Below the pieces are notes generated by a model, which saw nothing but the letters and a program-made list of their open reading frames with translations, was not told the DNA's origin and searched no databases. Positions 30,147 to 39,079 of a DNA stretch of 64,000 nt are shown here, one piece after another. The position numbers and the translations under genes are program-made. Each line of letters opens with the position of its first letter. The first letter of the stretch is position 1. The DNA comes from Veillonella sp. R32. GTDB taxonomy: Bacteria > Bacillota > Negativicutes > Veillonellales > Veillonellaceae. Where the stretch lies: contig NZ_NMZQ01000021.1 of assembly GCF_010093125.1 (NCBI RefSeq), forward strand, positions 38,988-102,987, in the 5' to 3' direction.

Positions 30147-30504
30147 AGGAACTCCTTTGTTAGTGAAATGGGGGAGAAAAATAAAAAGGTTTAGTCAAAT
30201 TTATTATATCGCAAATTTTAATAATTTGAATTTTGAATGAGAAAATTATGAATCTAAAATGCTTGGTACATAGCGACATGTACTTCCTTTTATTTATTAT
30301 ATCGTAAAAAGCTATCATAAAAAACGAAGAAAAGATGAAGTTTAAAGTGACTGGAAAGAATAGACATTGCTATTATTTGTCTTGTCGGGGGGGATGTTTG
30401 TGTTACGATAAAATTAATTAATGAAACATCAGTGAAGAATTAAGTTGATGTTTTGTGCATTAGTAGGTTAGTAGGAACAACATGTTTTGGAAGGAGCGTT
30501 ACAT
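30147..30504. other. divergent intergenic region between two surface protein genes
   Basis: 358 bases of AT-rich DNA holding the promoters of the beta-helix gene (minus) and the adhesin (plus). The notable element is a run of seven G at 30387-30393. I see no gene. Confidence 0.55.
30382..30409 (+). promoter_or_regulatory. probable adhesin promoter with a poly-G tract in its spacer
   Basis: TTGTCG (30382-30387) and TACGAT (30404-30409) are 16 bases apart, and the spacer begins with the G7 run (30387-30393). Gain or loss of G would change the -35/-10 spacing, the known basis of phase-variable adhesin and porin promoters in other bacteria. Promoter boxes are only fair matches. Confidence 0.45.
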
Positions 30505-33177
30505 ATGGATTGGAAACACAAACGACAAAGCAAGATTGTGAAAGCTACATTGGGAGCTGCTGTATTGGGAACTTTGTTAGGGGGCTATGGTAGTGTTTGG
30601 GCTGCTGATAATATTGTAGTAGATGGTACACAAGACGGTAGTAAAAATACCGTAGAAGCTGATAAATCTGCACGTGTTGTCGGTACAGAAAATACAGTTA
30701 ATGAAGGCAGTGAAGAGGTTAAGATTGTTGGGGATAGAAATACGGTAACGAATAGTGATAGGGAATTGATATTTGGGGATGATAATTCAATTATTGATAG
30801 GGATATTGCTGATACTAACGGAGAAGTTAGAGCGAATAATGTCTCTGATATTATTGTAGGTAAAGGAAATACTATTCAAGGACATGCTACATGGGGAGAA
30901 CGTGACGCATCAGCGACTATTATTGGGAATAATAATACTGGTATGGGTGTTGTTTCTGGTGTAGTTATAGGTGACAATCAAGAGATTTCAGGCACTTCGG
31001 AAGCTGTTATTATTGGGGCCTTAAGTGCTGAACAACGTGAGCAAGGTGAAGTGAATGCAGCCGGTTATAATGTTGTAATTGGGTATGGAACAGTAAATAA
31101 TAATGGCAGAAGTGTAGCTATAGGTCATCGGGCAACAGCTGGTGGGATTGATCAAACGGTAGTTGGAAATGGGGCCACATTTGAAAGAGATGCGGGGCGA
31201 TTTGGATCTATATATGGCGTTCATAATCATGTTTATTTGAGTGATGATACGCCAAAACATGATCCAGATAATCCTCGTGGTCCTGAAGGTCAACCCATAG
31301 ATGGAAATGGGACTCATATAATTGGCGCCTTTAATAATGCGAAAGCTGTTAATTTGGCGTTAATATATGGCTCTGGAAATTCAGTTAGTCATGCCGAAGG
31401 TTATAAAGCAATTACTAATGAGGATATGGACGGTGGAATAAAAAATGATATGAATGAGGGTATTTTTACTGTATTAGATGTGTATTCTAATAAATTTACA
31501 GGTGATCCATTGGCTATTCCAATGCCTGTAACATATGAGCAGGCAATAAAGCTCATGAGAGATTATGCAAGAGTAAGCGGTGGTAATATGTCTGTTTTAG
31601 GCAGTGGCAATATGACTGATTTTGCTCAGCGTTCTCGAATTTTGGGCGATGGTAATGTTCTGACTGGAGACACTGACATTTATAGTACTGATAATACAAT
31701 AAGTGGGTTTTTAAATACAGGGGAGAAAATTAATAATAGTACAATTATAGGTTCTAGTAATACCATCAAAAATAGTGAAGATAATGTTGTGTTAGGAGAT
31801 TATCATAGTCTTGATGGTGGCAAACATAACATTATTATTGGTTCTAGTAAATTTGTTGAAAATGATGTAGAAAGAAAGTTAGATCTTGGGAAAGGTTTCA
31901 CATATACAGTTACTGAGCGCACTGCAGAAACACCTCACACTGAAAATATTTCTAACGCCGTAATGCTTGGCTACAATACAGACGTTTCACAAAATGGTGG
32001 GGTAGCATTAGGTAGTGAATCAGTAGGTTCTGTAGGAGTTAATAATACAGGCGGCTACAACGTAGGAAAGAATGAAAATAATTTTAAAACTGGAGCAGAT
32101 ACGACTTGGAACTCTAATTTAGCGGCCATTTCCGTAGGGGATAGTTCGGATGTAGCAAATGTTAAAACACGTCAAATTACTAACTTAGCAGCTGGTAAAA
32201 ATGATACGGATGCTGTTAACGTAGCGCAGTTAAAATCCGCTCGTATAGAGTTAACAGGCGGTGCTAATATTAGTATTAAACCAGATTATGATGTTAATGA
32301 TGGACATTTGAAATATATTATTTCAAGTACTGGTGGTAGCTTTGAAGGTGGTTCTGGGACTACATATACTCCTGGGGATAATATTTCTATTACAGATGGT
32401 GTTATTTCAGCAAAGGATACTCGTAATACGCTCGAAGCTGGTGATCATGTAGTCCTTGGTGAAACTAAGTTGACCGATGGTAGCATTAAATACAAGGTTA
32501 ATGTAAAGGCCGATGGCAAAGTGGAATCTGGCAATACAGGGCTTGTAACAGGTGGCGTTATCTATAATGAAACACGAGTTTCAAAAGATGGCAATTATGT
32601 AAAACAGAGTAATACAGCTGGGCAAAACTTAGTAGCTTTAGATGGTCAGGTGAAAACTAATACAGACAGCATTCAATCGATTAATAGCCAAATTACAGAT
32701 ATGAACAGTAGTGTAGCTAATTTGGGCAATCAAGTTAATCGCTTAGATAACCGAATTGAACGTGTTGGTGCTGGCGCAGCTGCTTTAGCAGCGTTACATC
32801 CACAGGATTTTGACCCAGATGCTAAATGGGACATTGCGGCTGGTTATGGTCATTATCGGTCTGCTAATGCCGTGGCGATAGGCGCTTTTTACCGTCCATC
32901 GACGGATATGATGTTCTCTATTGGCACTAGCCTTGGTGGCGGGGAAAATATGATCAATGCTGGGGTAAGTTTGAAGCTTGGTAGTAGTAGCCCTTACACT
33001 GGTTATTCAAAAGCTGCGCTTGCTAATGTGGTGGCTGAGCAATCAGAACAGTTAAATGCTCAAAGCTCTACTATTTCAGAGTTGCGTGAAAAAGTAGAAT
33101 TACAGGCGCAAGAAAATGAAGCCTTACGCACGCAGGTACAAGATATCATGCGTCAGCTAGCAGAGATTAAAAAATAA
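30505..33177 (+). CDS. YadA-type trimeric autotransporter adhesin
   Basis: An 890-aa outer-membrane adhesin (type Vc secretion). The start is ATG 30505, with AAGGAG upstream. The N terminus MDWKHKRQ plus a long hydrophobic stretch ending VWAA is an extended signal peptide. The head consists of many short left-handed beta-roll repeats (VVGTENTVNEGS, IIGSSNTIKNSED). A neck at about 555-580 has the classical RQITNLAAGKNDTDAVNVAQL. After the stalk comes the YadA anchor, about residues 765-835 (WDIAAGYGHYRSANAVAIGA). Unusually, about 50 more residues of predicted coiled coil follow (SEQLNAQSSTISELREK). It likely binds host or other bacteria. Confidence 0.92.
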   Translation: MDWKHKRQSKIVKATLGAAVLGTLLGGYGSVWAADNIVVDGTQDGSKNTVEADKSARVVGTENTVNEGSEEVKIVGDRNTVTNSDRELIFGDDNSIIDRDIADTNGEVRANNVSDIIVGKGNTIQGHATWGERDASATIIGNNNTGMGVVSGVVIGDNQEISGTSEAVIIGALSAEQREQGEVNAAGYNVVIGYGTVNNNGRSVAIGHRATAGGIDQTVVGNGATFERDAGRFGSIYGVHNHVYLSDDTPKHDPDNPRGPEGQPIDGNGTHIIGAFNNAKAVNLALIYGSGNSVSHAEGYKAITNEDMDGGIKNDMNEGIFTVLDVYSNKFTGDPLAIPMPVTYEQAIKLMRDYARVSGGNMSVLGSGNMTDFAQRSRILGDGNVLTGDTDIYSTDNTISGFLNTGEKINNSTIIGSSNTIKNSEDNVVLGDYHSLDGGKHNIIIGSSKFVENDVERKLDLGKGFTYTVTERTAETPHTENISNAVMLGYNTDVSQNGGVALGSESVGSVGVNNTGGYNVGKNENNFKTGADTTWNSNLAAISVGDSSDVANVKTRQITNLAAGKNDTDAVNVAQLKSARIELTGGANISIKPDYDVNDGHLKYIISSTGGSFEGGSGTTYTPGDNISITDGVISAKDTRNTLEAGDHVVLGETKLTDGSIKYKVNVKADGKVESGNTGLVTGGVIYNETRVSKDGNYVKQSNTAGQNLVALDGQVKTNTDSIQSINSQITDMNSSVANLGNQVNRLDNRIERVGAGAAALAALHPQDFDPDAKWDIAAGYGHYRSANAVAIGAFYRPSTDMMFSIGTSLGGGENMINAGVSLKLGSSSPYTGYSKAALANVVAEQSEQLNAQSSTISELREKVELQAQENEALRTQVQDIMRQLAEIKK

Positions 33178-33227
33178 GTTATGGTTATTTGATTTTATAT
33201 TTTACCTATATCAGTGATGATGTATCT

Positions 33228-33283
33228 AGTTAAGATGTATCCGTTAAGACGTATCAGTTAAGATGTATCCGTTAAGGTGTAGA
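33228..33283. repeat. 14-bp tandem repeat
   Basis: Four units of about 14 bases of the GTTAAGATGTATCC type, between the adhesin stop and the shared terminator. No function is evident. Confidence 0.6.
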
Positions 33284-33300
33284 GATAATTGATTAAAAGA

Positions 33301-33337
33301 AAAACGTAGCATTCGTAAAGGAGTGCTACGTTTTTTT
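33301..33337. terminator. bidirectional terminator between adhesin and XRE gene
   Basis: A perfect stem AAAACGTAGCA / TGCTACGTTTT, 12-base loop, with A and T runs on both sides. It serves the converging adhesin and XRE genes. Confidence 0.85.
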
Positions 33338-33617
33338 AGTCTTGTATAGATTCTAAACATATTTGTTGATCTTTTTCGTTGAGGTTTAACAGCATACTTA
33401 TTTCAATTTGCAATCCTGTAGCAATATGAACTAGCATCGCAATGGATACATTGTCGTTGTATTTGCCTCGTTCAATACGCCCCAGTGCTCCGGGACTGAT
33501 GGACGCTCTTTTAGCGAGTTCGTCTTGTGTTAAACCTCGCAAGGTTCGATAGTAGGCAATGCGCGCGCCAATTTGCTTAATTACGGCTCGCTTTTTTGTA
33601 TCTATGTCTGTATCCAC
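33336..33617 (-). CDS. XRE family helix-turn-helix regulator
   Basis: A 93-aa DNA-binding protein. The HTH_3 domain is about residues 12-70, with the recognition region LTQDELAKRASISPGALGRIERGKYN. There is no ligand domain. It is the type seen as a stand-alone SinR-like regulator or an antitoxin. No toxin gene is paired with it. It lies between the adhesin and the tRNA-Ser insertion site. Targets are unknown. Confidence 0.8.
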   Translation of the reverse strand: MDTDIDTKKRAVIKQIGARIAYYRTLRGLTQDELAKRASISPGALGRIERGKYNDNVSIAMLVHIATGLQIEISMLLNLNEKDQQICLESIQD

Positions 33618-33892
33618 CTAGGTCACCTCGCGTTGTTAGTTATTACTTGTTTCTTATTTGCTCTTTATTATTTGTTATTTTAATTATTACTTGTTACTTG
33701 TTGGTTACTTGCTATTTGTTACTTAGTTATTACTTGTTATTTGTATATATAAATTATGTCATAAAACGATTAGTAGGAAGGCACCTAAATATGGCGTATT
33801 TACGACTAAATAGTTTTCTTTTGTATTTTAGCGCATGGGGGCTTGATTTGTTGGTGAAAACAAGGTAATATAGTAGGGTAATAAATTAATAT

Positions 33893-33981
33893 GGAGAGGT
33901 GTCCGAGTGGTTTAAGGAGCTGGTCTTGAAAACCAGTGACTCCGCAAGGGGCCGTGGGTTCGAATCCCACTCTCTCCGCCA
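33893..33981 (+). tRNA. tRNA-Ser (anticodon UGA)
   Basis: 89 bases including an encoded CCA (33979-33981). The acceptor stem GGAGAGG pairs with the 3' strand TCTCTCC with a G-U at the last pair. The anticodon arm CTGGT CTTGAAA ACCAG carries anticodon TGA. A long variable arm (GACTCCGCAAGGGGCC region) marks a class II serine tRNA. The T arm is GTGGG TTCGAAT CCCAC. The 3' end is the integration target of the adjacent element. Confidence 0.97.
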
Positions 33982-33982
33982 T
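33966..33982 (+). other. attL, inside the tRNA-Ser 3' end
   Basis: CCCACTCTCTCCGCCAT. This is the last 16 bases of the tRNA gene plus one; insertion here keeps the tRNA intact. It matches attR in 16 of 17 positions. Confidence 0.85.
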
Positions 33983-34023
33983 CTAATACGGCTTTTACTT
34001 GATAATATTCAATAAAAGTCAAA

Positions 34024-34066
34024 ACCCCTATAAAGCTAGTTATTGACTAGAGTATAGGGGTCTTTT
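34024..34066 (+). terminator. terminator downstream of tRNA-Ser, inside the element
   Basis: Stem ACCCCTATA / TATAGGGGT with a 20-base loop, then TCTTTTT. It may end tRNA transcription or the integrase transcript from the other side. Confidence 0.65.
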
Positions 34067-34121
34067 TATGTTCGTGTGTTATTCTCGTTTAAGGCTGTTT
34101 TGTGCAATAATAAACACCACT

Positions 34122-34281
34122 TTGTTAACAATTTGTTAACATTTTTAGGGGTTTTAATACCCTCTAATCTTGAAAAATAAATCAAGTTTTGTAAATGAGA
34201 ACCCAGTATTCATAATGGTTCAAAGGCTTTTTTTAGGATTCTTAAACCATGTTAACATTTTTTGCGTTATTTTTGTTAACA
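34122..34281. repeat. integrase arm-type sites, left end (four GTTAACA copies)
   Basis: TTGTTAACA at 34122-34130 and 34133-34141, and GTTAACA at 34251-34257 and 34275-34281. The last two are within the end of the integrase gene. The same motif recurs at the other end of the element (39080-39097), as expected for arm sites of a tyrosine integrase. Confidence 0.6.
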
Positions 34282-35504
34282 TTTCCGAGTGGTCTATAAT
34301 CTTCTAACGCTTTTCTTGCTTCGCCTCTCATCTTATTAGTTACATGCATGTAAATCTTTGTAGTAACCCTTGAATCTTTGTGACCTACTCTTTCTAAAAC
34401 GGCTATAAGAGGTACTTTCATTTCTGCAAGTAGTGTTATATGAGTATGTCTAAACGTATGACAAGTAACTTTCTTTTTCTTATAAAAGGGGGTTTTTTTA
34501 ATTTTCTTATTTATGTCTTGATTCTCCATAAGGTTTCCTTTGGAGTTTGTGAAAATAAAGTTATTTTTGTTGAAGTTTTCACCGTGAATTGATTTTAAAG
34601 CGTGATTCTCTTTAATTAATAGGTCTAAAATCTCAACACATCGAGGTGAAATGTCAACGCTTCTAATGCTACTTTGTGTTTTTGGTGTATCTGTTTTTCT
34701 TGTCTTGCTATCGAGTGTTTCTTCTATAAATATTTGTGAAATTCTTTCACCATTCAAAGTCACATGATTATAATTTGATTCTTTTAAGGCTAATGCTTCA
34801 CCGATTCTAAGCCCACTTAAAGCCATAAATTCACAAATCATAGAATACCGTTTGTTAGGTTCTGCTTTAGGTAGTAACAATAGTTGTTGTAAGACTTCTG
34901 TTAGTTCTTCATGTTCAAGATATAGGTCTTTAGTTGCCTGTACATCTGAAGCGGATAATTTAGCTTTCTGTATTTGATACTCTAGTATATCATCAATATC
35001 ACGAATATATTTCTTCCTTTTAGCATAAGTATATATAGCTTTTACTCGTTGTAATGTTGGTCTGATAGTATTGTTTTTATAAGGCTTTTCTATCAGTTTG
35101 ATATTTACTTCGTGTAATATATCAGCGGTTATTTGATGTAACAGTATTCCTTTAGGTAGATACTTTATAAGTCTTTTAATATCATCTTTACGATTTAAGT
35201 TAGTGGAGGGTTTAACAGTAGCTTCTGAATCTTTCGCCCATTCATTAGCAACCGCTTCAAAAGTTACCCCTTTGTAGTAATTTAAGGGGTCTAATGCTTC
35301 TTTTATCTTTTCTTCTATCTCTCCTAAAGCCTTCGCTTGGTCTGTTTTTGTTACACCGTAAACAGTTGCTACTGCTGTTTTATACCTGCCTGTTAAAGGG
35401 TCTTTAAATTTTCTTCCAAATTGATAAGATACCCCTTTTTTACCTTCGTTTATTCGTGCAACAAATATGTTAGGAAAGTATAGCTTTATGTCTTGTTTAT
35501 CCAT
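34242..35504 (-). CDS. int: tyrosine recombinase (integrase) of the tRNA-Ser element
   Basis: A 420-aa phage-type integrase. An N-terminal arm-binding region with PLTGRYKTAVATVYG-style beta strands is followed by a SAM-like core-binding domain (about 75-180). The catalytic domain (about 195-400) has Arg in SGLRIGEALAL, HxxR in CHTFRHTHI, and a later His in VGHKDS and Tyr in TKIYMHVT. The set R-H-R-H-Y appears complete, so it is probably active. It lies next to attL, reading toward the tRNA, with likely arm sites around its 3' end. Confidence 0.93.
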   Translation of the reverse strand: MDKQDIKLYFPNIFVARINEGKKGVSYQFGRKFKDPLTGRYKTAVATVYGVTKTDQAKALGEIEEKIKEALDPLNYYKGVTFEAVANEWAKDSEATVKPSTNLNRKDDIKRLIKYLPKGILLHQITADILHEVNIKLIEKPYKNNTIRPTLQRVKAIYTYAKRKKYIRDIDDILEYQIQKAKLSASDVQATKDLYLEHEELTEVLQQLLLLPKAEPNKRYSMICEFMALSGLRIGEALALKESNYNHVTLNGERISQIFIEETLDSKTRKTDTPKTQSSIRSVDISPRCVEILDLLIKENHALKSIHGENFNKNNFIFTNSKGNLMENQDINKKIKKTPFYKKKKVTCHTFRHTHITLLAEMKVPLIAVLERVGHKDSRVTTKIYMHVTNKMRGEARKALEDYRPLGNVNKNNAKNVNMV

Positions 35505-35517
35505 AGCTATTTACCAG

Positions 35518-36120
35518 TTATTCATTATCTTGAACTTTTGTTTTTTTGTCAATACTGTAAGTAGCCCGTTGTTTTCGTACTTCTTCTATTAACTCTTTTT
35601 TTAGTTCTTCTGTTAACATCAAGAATATTTTAGTTTTTAATTTCATTTCTATATAACTTTGTAATTTCCCTAATATATATTGCTTTAATTCTTCTCCATA
35701 TACTTCTATAATTTCACTCCATTTACTATTATTTTCCATACTAGAAACTTCTACTATTGAAAAAGGGATAGTTTGAGACCAGGCCTTTTTAAAATCAAAT
35801 TCGATTTTGAATTGACTACTCGTGTTAGAGTTTAAATCTGTTATATCAAACGTTAAATAATAAGCATTATCGAACTCTTTACCTCTTCGCCTTACAAGTT
35901 TAAGATTTTCAACCTCTAAAGGAATGTAAATAAATAAATCATTTAAACCATCAAGATTCAAATAAGATATTGCACGATTCAAACTATCTACATTCAAATC
36001 TTTAAAGCTATTTGTTAATAAATTTTCTGTAAACGGTCTTGTAAGACCCGCTTCTTTTGCAAATACTGACTTTTTAATGTCTCTTTCTTCTAAAATATCT
36101 TTCAATTTGCATATTATCAT
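35518..36120 (-). CDS. repressor-like protein with N-terminal HTH
   Basis: A 200-aa protein. Residues about 1-60 form a Cro/CI-type helix-turn-helix (KSVFAKEAGLTRPFTENLLT, of the HTH_26 style). The remaining 140 residues are not recognised; they are rich in Lys, Glu and Phe with a helical C terminus. By position (next to int, facing the divergent promoter region with a 17-bp palindrome) it is the element's master repressor, like Stl in phage satellites. The int start follows 14 bases after its stop, so both are co-transcribed. Confidence 0.7.
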   Translation of the reverse strand: MIICKLKDILEERDIKKSVFAKEAGLTRPFTENLLTNSFKDLNVDSLNRAISYLNLDGLNDLFIYIPLEVENLKLVRRRGKEFDNAYYLTFDITDLNSNTSSQFKIEFDFKKAWSQTIPFSIVEVSSMENNSKWSEIIEVYGEELKQYILGKLQSYIEMKLKTKIFLMLTEELKKELIEEVRKQRATYSIDKKTKVQDNE

Positions 36121-36189
36121 ATATTACACCTCCTATTACTTCATTATAACATATATAATGACATTGTATACAACAATTCTACTTTTAAG

Positions 36190-36206
36190 TGTAATCATAG
36201 ATTACA
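36190..36206. promoter_or_regulatory. 17-bp palindrome between divergent genes of the element
   Basis: A perfect inverted repeat TGTAATC ATA GATTACA. A shorter palindrome TTGTATACAA lies at 36164-36173. Both are between the repressor gene and the early promoter and are candidate operators of the repressor. Confidence 0.6.
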
Positions 36207-36217
36207 TTATAATACTA

Positions 36218-36246
36218 TTGACATTTTATCACAAATATGGTATAAT
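36218..36246 (+). promoter_or_regulatory. consensus early promoter of the element
   Basis: TTGACA (36218-36223), 17 bases, TATAAT (36241-36246) with an extended TGG before it: a full consensus sigma-A promoter driving the small plus-strand genes. A strong promoter of this kind would need repression in the integrated state. Confidence 0.8.
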
Positions 36247-36369
36247 ATGCATAACATAGAATTTTATAATATTTTGTAACATTGAAAGGAGAGATGTATA
36301 AAAACTACAACAAGCAGAAATAACATGTATTTTGTTTATACGCTATAAAGCGTAAGAAAGGGGTTTATT

Positions 36370-36573
36370 ATGCAAACAGAATCAAATAAAACAAAATGGC
36401 TTTTAATGTGGGAATGGACAAAAGACAATGAAATATGTTCTGATTCAGAAGTCTTTGATACTGAATCAGAAGCTAGAGATTTTTATGATGATTTATCAGT
36501 ATTATATGTCAATTCACCAACAATAGCATATTTACACGAATTTAATTCAACGCCTAATGTAGTTTTACGTTAA
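36370..36573 (+). CDS. small element protein A, unknown
   Basis: A 67-aa acidic protein with no known family. The pattern WLLMWEWTKDN followed by VFDTESEARDFYDDL resembles the next gene product in layout (hydrophobic strand, then E-F-x-T-x-x-E-x-x-D-F, then a second strand). The two are therefore likely distant paralogues. It has an AAAGGGG site and lies first in the early operon. Confidence 0.55.
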   Translation: MQTESNKTKWLLMWEWTKDNEICSDSEVFDTESEARDFYDDLSVLYVNSPTIAYLHEFNSTPNVVLR

Positions 36574-36586
36574 AAGGGGGCTAATC

Positions 36587-36787
36587 ATGAAACAATACAT
36601 GGTAAGTTTCGGGAGAGATAAAGACCATGTAACGAATGAGGTATTTAATACGATTCAAGAGAGGGACGACTTTTGTTTCAACCTTATAAATGATGAAAAG
36701 AACGAAGGTCTAGTAATAAATGTTTTTGAGATTCAAGGAGAGTTTTTATTTTCGCATGTGGTAACAGGGGGCTATAACTTATGGTAG
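36587..36787 (+). CDS. small element protein B, unknown, related to protein A
   Basis: A 66-aa protein: YMVSFGRDKDHVTNEVFNT, then QERDDFCFNLIN and a C-terminal strand region. Its layout parallels the preceding small protein. It overlaps the next gene by 7 bases and has an AAGGGGG site. The role is unknown; small early proteins of phage satellites often bind helper-phage or host factors, but nothing in the sequence shows that here. Confidence 0.55.
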   Translation: MKQYMVSFGRDKDHVTNEVFNTIQERDDFCFNLINDEKNEGLVINVFEIQGEFLFSHVVTGGYNLW

Positions 36788-37011
36788 ATTTAAGTAAAGG
36801 GAATTATAAACAAAAGGGAGAATTAACAGACTTGTTCAATATTAGTAGAAGTACGGTACAACGATATGTAGAAAGAATGGTTAAGATACCAAAATACAAG
36901 GAAGCTGTAACAAGATTGAGTCACAAGCTAGTGTTAGTTAATGTAGACATGTTCGCTAAATTTATAAGTGAATTAGACAAAGGCTACTACAGAAATGAAA
37001 AAACCGCCTAG
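36781..37011 (+). CDS. small HTH protein, possible excisionase/regulator
   Basis: A 76-aa protein with a helix-turn-helix-like segment KGELTDLFNISRSTVQRYVERM and a C-terminal helix. It is the size and position expected of an excisionase or a Str/AlpA-type regulator of an integrative element. The family is not firmly recognised. It starts inside the end of the preceding gene. A hairpin CCGCCTAGTAA / TTACTAAACGG overlaps its stop codon. Confidence 0.55.
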   Translation: MVDLSKGNYKQKGELTDLFNISRSTVQRYVERMVKIPKYKEAVTRLSHKLVLVNVDMFAKFISELDKGYYRNEKTA

Positions 37012-37213
37012 TAACTGCAATTACTAAACGGCTAAAAATCAAAGATTTATTATTTTTACTGTACTTATATTATAACATAAATCGAGGGAAAAATAAAGGG
37101 GGCTTTCACAAGTCGGATACTATTAGAGAGAATTGGTATTTAAATAATAAAACTGACAATCAAGAATAGAATCCTACCCTCTCCCTCTTTTTGTTATAAG
37201 GAAATGAGGTTAT

Positions 37214-37768
37214 ATGGGAATTATACCGAGAGAAGATATTCAAAGCAAAAATATATTCGGTGCAATCAACACTGATAAGTTATGTAAAGTAACGTTCCAA
37301 GGAAAAGATAAAAACGGTAATTATGTTACATGGGATAATTGCCACCTTACCGCCAAAACAATGCCAATGAAAGATGTTGACTTAACCACGAGAGGCAATT
37401 TTACAGCTATACCGATTGAAATACTATTAAACCCTCATATAAGCAGTGGTGCAAAAACTGTTCTCGGTGTTATTTTATCAAAGAGAATCTATAATTCATG
37501 TATGATATTATTAAATCTATCTAATTTGATAAAAGCCACTGATTTTAGCGAGAATACATTTAAAAAATATATAGATGAACTTGTAGGATATAATATAATT
37601 AAACTACATGAATTTTCAACAAAAAACGGCAAACAAAAACCGATAGAATTACTTGATTTTGATAAATGGTTGCTACCCGAAATAGAAGATGATTTAAAAT
37701 CTTTATTGTGGGGAAAACATGCTATAGAGAAATCAACTACGAATCAAGAAGAAATTATACCGTTTTAG
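37214..37768 (+). CDS. replication-initiator-like protein of the element
   Basis: A 184-aa protein. Residues about 55-130 resemble the winged-helix (HTH_36) N-terminal domains of plasmid and phage replication proteins: FTAIPIEILLNPHISSGAKTVLGVIL, then SNLIKATDFSENTFKKYIDELVGYNIIK as the helix-turn-helix. It has no primase or helicase motif. Paired hairpin-repeats and iteron-like motifs follow directly downstream, which fits a Rep-origin module. The function is inferred from domain style and position. Confidence 0.55.
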   Translation: MGIIPREDIQSKNIFGAINTDKLCKVTFQGKDKNGNYVTWDNCHLTAKTMPMKDVDLTTRGNFTAIPIEILLNPHISSGAKTVLGVILSKRIYNSCMILLNLSNLIKATDFSENTFKKYIDELVGYNIIKLHEFSTKNGKQKPIELLDFDKWLLPEIEDDLKSLLWGKHAIEKSTTNQEEIIPF

Positions 37769-37770
37769 GC

Positions 37771-37851
37771 AACCTCAAAAATTGAGGATACCCACCTTCA
37801 AAAAGCCCGTAAAATCAATATTGAAAAAATGATGTAACCTCAAAAATTGAG
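37771..37851. repeat. paired hairpin repeats after the rep-like gene
   Basis: AACCTCAAAAATTGAG occurs at 37771-37786 and again at 37836-37851. Each is a small hairpin (CTCAA / TTGAG). The spacing is 65 bases. It could be origin, regulatory or terminator-related. Confidence 0.6.
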
Positions 37852-37898
37852 ATATAGAATAATTAAAGAAATAACTAAATAGCGACAACGAAGTTGTC

Positions 37899-37938
37899 CC
37901 GTCCTTTCAAATCAAAGATTTGAGGGACGGTTTTTCTT
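37899..37938 (+). terminator. terminator of the element's plus-strand operon
   Basis: Stem CCGTCC / GGACGG with inner CAAATC / GATTTG, followed by TTTTTCTTTT. A small GACAAC / GTTGTC hairpin (37884-37898) precedes it. Confidence 0.85.
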
Positions 37939-37958
37939 TTATTGAAACACTTCTCTAC

Positions 37959-38790
37959 GATTCGTGTTTTTAAACAAAATAAAAAACACTTTCTCTTGCG
38001 ATTCAGTGTTTTAGAAAAAGTATTATAGAGTAATTAATTAATAATATACTCGCAAGACTTTAATTAACTAAAGTGTTAAAATCGCACTATAATTCACATA
38101 CTATAAATCATACCCTATTTACTACCTTATAACATACTGGTTATATATCAATCGTTGTATAATCCTTACTGATTTAAAAAAGATAGAAATAAGGTAATAA
38201 TCAAGTAATAACTATATATTTTTAGGAGTATCTTTTATGCGTGATTATAGATTCTCCATATATAAGCCCCACCCCTCGGGGGTCTAAATACGAAGCCCTA
38301 CACTCCCCCCTATCGGTCACCACTGATTCAAGATTATAAGACCGTGTGCCACTATTTTATGTACCGCTTCAAGATTCTGTAACTGGTGTAGTATTAAACA
38401 ATATCACCCTTGATTCTAACCTATAGTAATAATACAATAGTTAGTATATAATTAAGATACAATAATACAACAACGATATAAGACTTAATACTATCATTGA
38501 ATAACGTCTATTTCTCTTGATTCTACAAACAGTTAAAAATGGGGGGGCTACCCCTAAAAATAACGCATTTTGAGAATGATTGAGAATGGCTTAATACTGC
38601 ATGTTTTGAGGGTATCGCTCTAATTGAGAATAGTGAGAATTTGACCTGTAAGCGTTTTTATTTTTTCTCTAGGGTAATTATACCTACCGCATATTTTAGT
38701 GACCGTACAGGCGAAAATACGACGTTATTTTTCACCCTAAAAAGGGCTATTTTCTGATTCGTGCGATTCATGATATTAAATGTCTGATTC
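37959..38790 (+). repeat. strand-biased GATTC repeats (10 copies)
   Basis: GATTC begins at 37959, 38000, 38250, 38325, 38373, 38412, 38519, 38756, 38765 and 38786. I found no GAATC in the same interval. About one copy would be expected by chance. Confidence 0.55.
38572..38640 (+). repeat. iteron-like GAGAAT repeats (4 copies)
   Basis: GAGAAT begins at 38572, 38582, 38626 and 38635, mostly within TTGAGAATG. Spacings are 10, 44 and 9 bases, so each pair lies on one face of the helix. Confidence 0.55.
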
Positions 38791-39010
38791 TACATCATAA
38801 ACCACCAGTTTAAAAGTGGAGATGTTATGTATCAAGTAAATTCTCTTAAATGAAAATAATTGTGTATACTTATTTAAAAATAATGTATAAAAACTGCACA
38901 ATATACAGAAAATCATGTATAAAGACTTCATTTGTAACATCAATAATACACTACCCACGATTAACCCGCATTATTACTACATTCTTGACTTTCGCAAGGT
39001 AAAGGATTAG

Positions 39011-39035
39011 TTCCGATAATACTTTGTTATCGGAA
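39011..39035. repeat. perfect 9-bp inverted repeat near the right end
   Basis: TTCCGATAA (39011-39019) / TTATCGGAA (39027-39035), with 7 bases between arms. No T run follows. It could bind the integrase or excisionase. Confidence 0.55.
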
Positions 39036-39079
39036 GTAATAATGGTTATCAAATAAGTTGGAAATCTTGTCTAAATCAT

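Noticed and set aside
33336..33617. XRE gene as the antitoxin of a toxin-antitoxin pair
   Set aside because: No toxin-like gene is adjacent on the same strand; the nearest gene on that side is the adhesin.
33596..33868. 90-residue plus-strand frame rich in Leu/Tyr/Ile
   Set aside because: Arises from TTACTTGTTATT-type low-complexity repeats; no binding site and no family.
38776..38958. 60-residue minus-strand frame in the element's non-coding part
   Set aside because: No ribosome binding site, low-complexity hydrophobic sequence, and it crosses repeat motifs.
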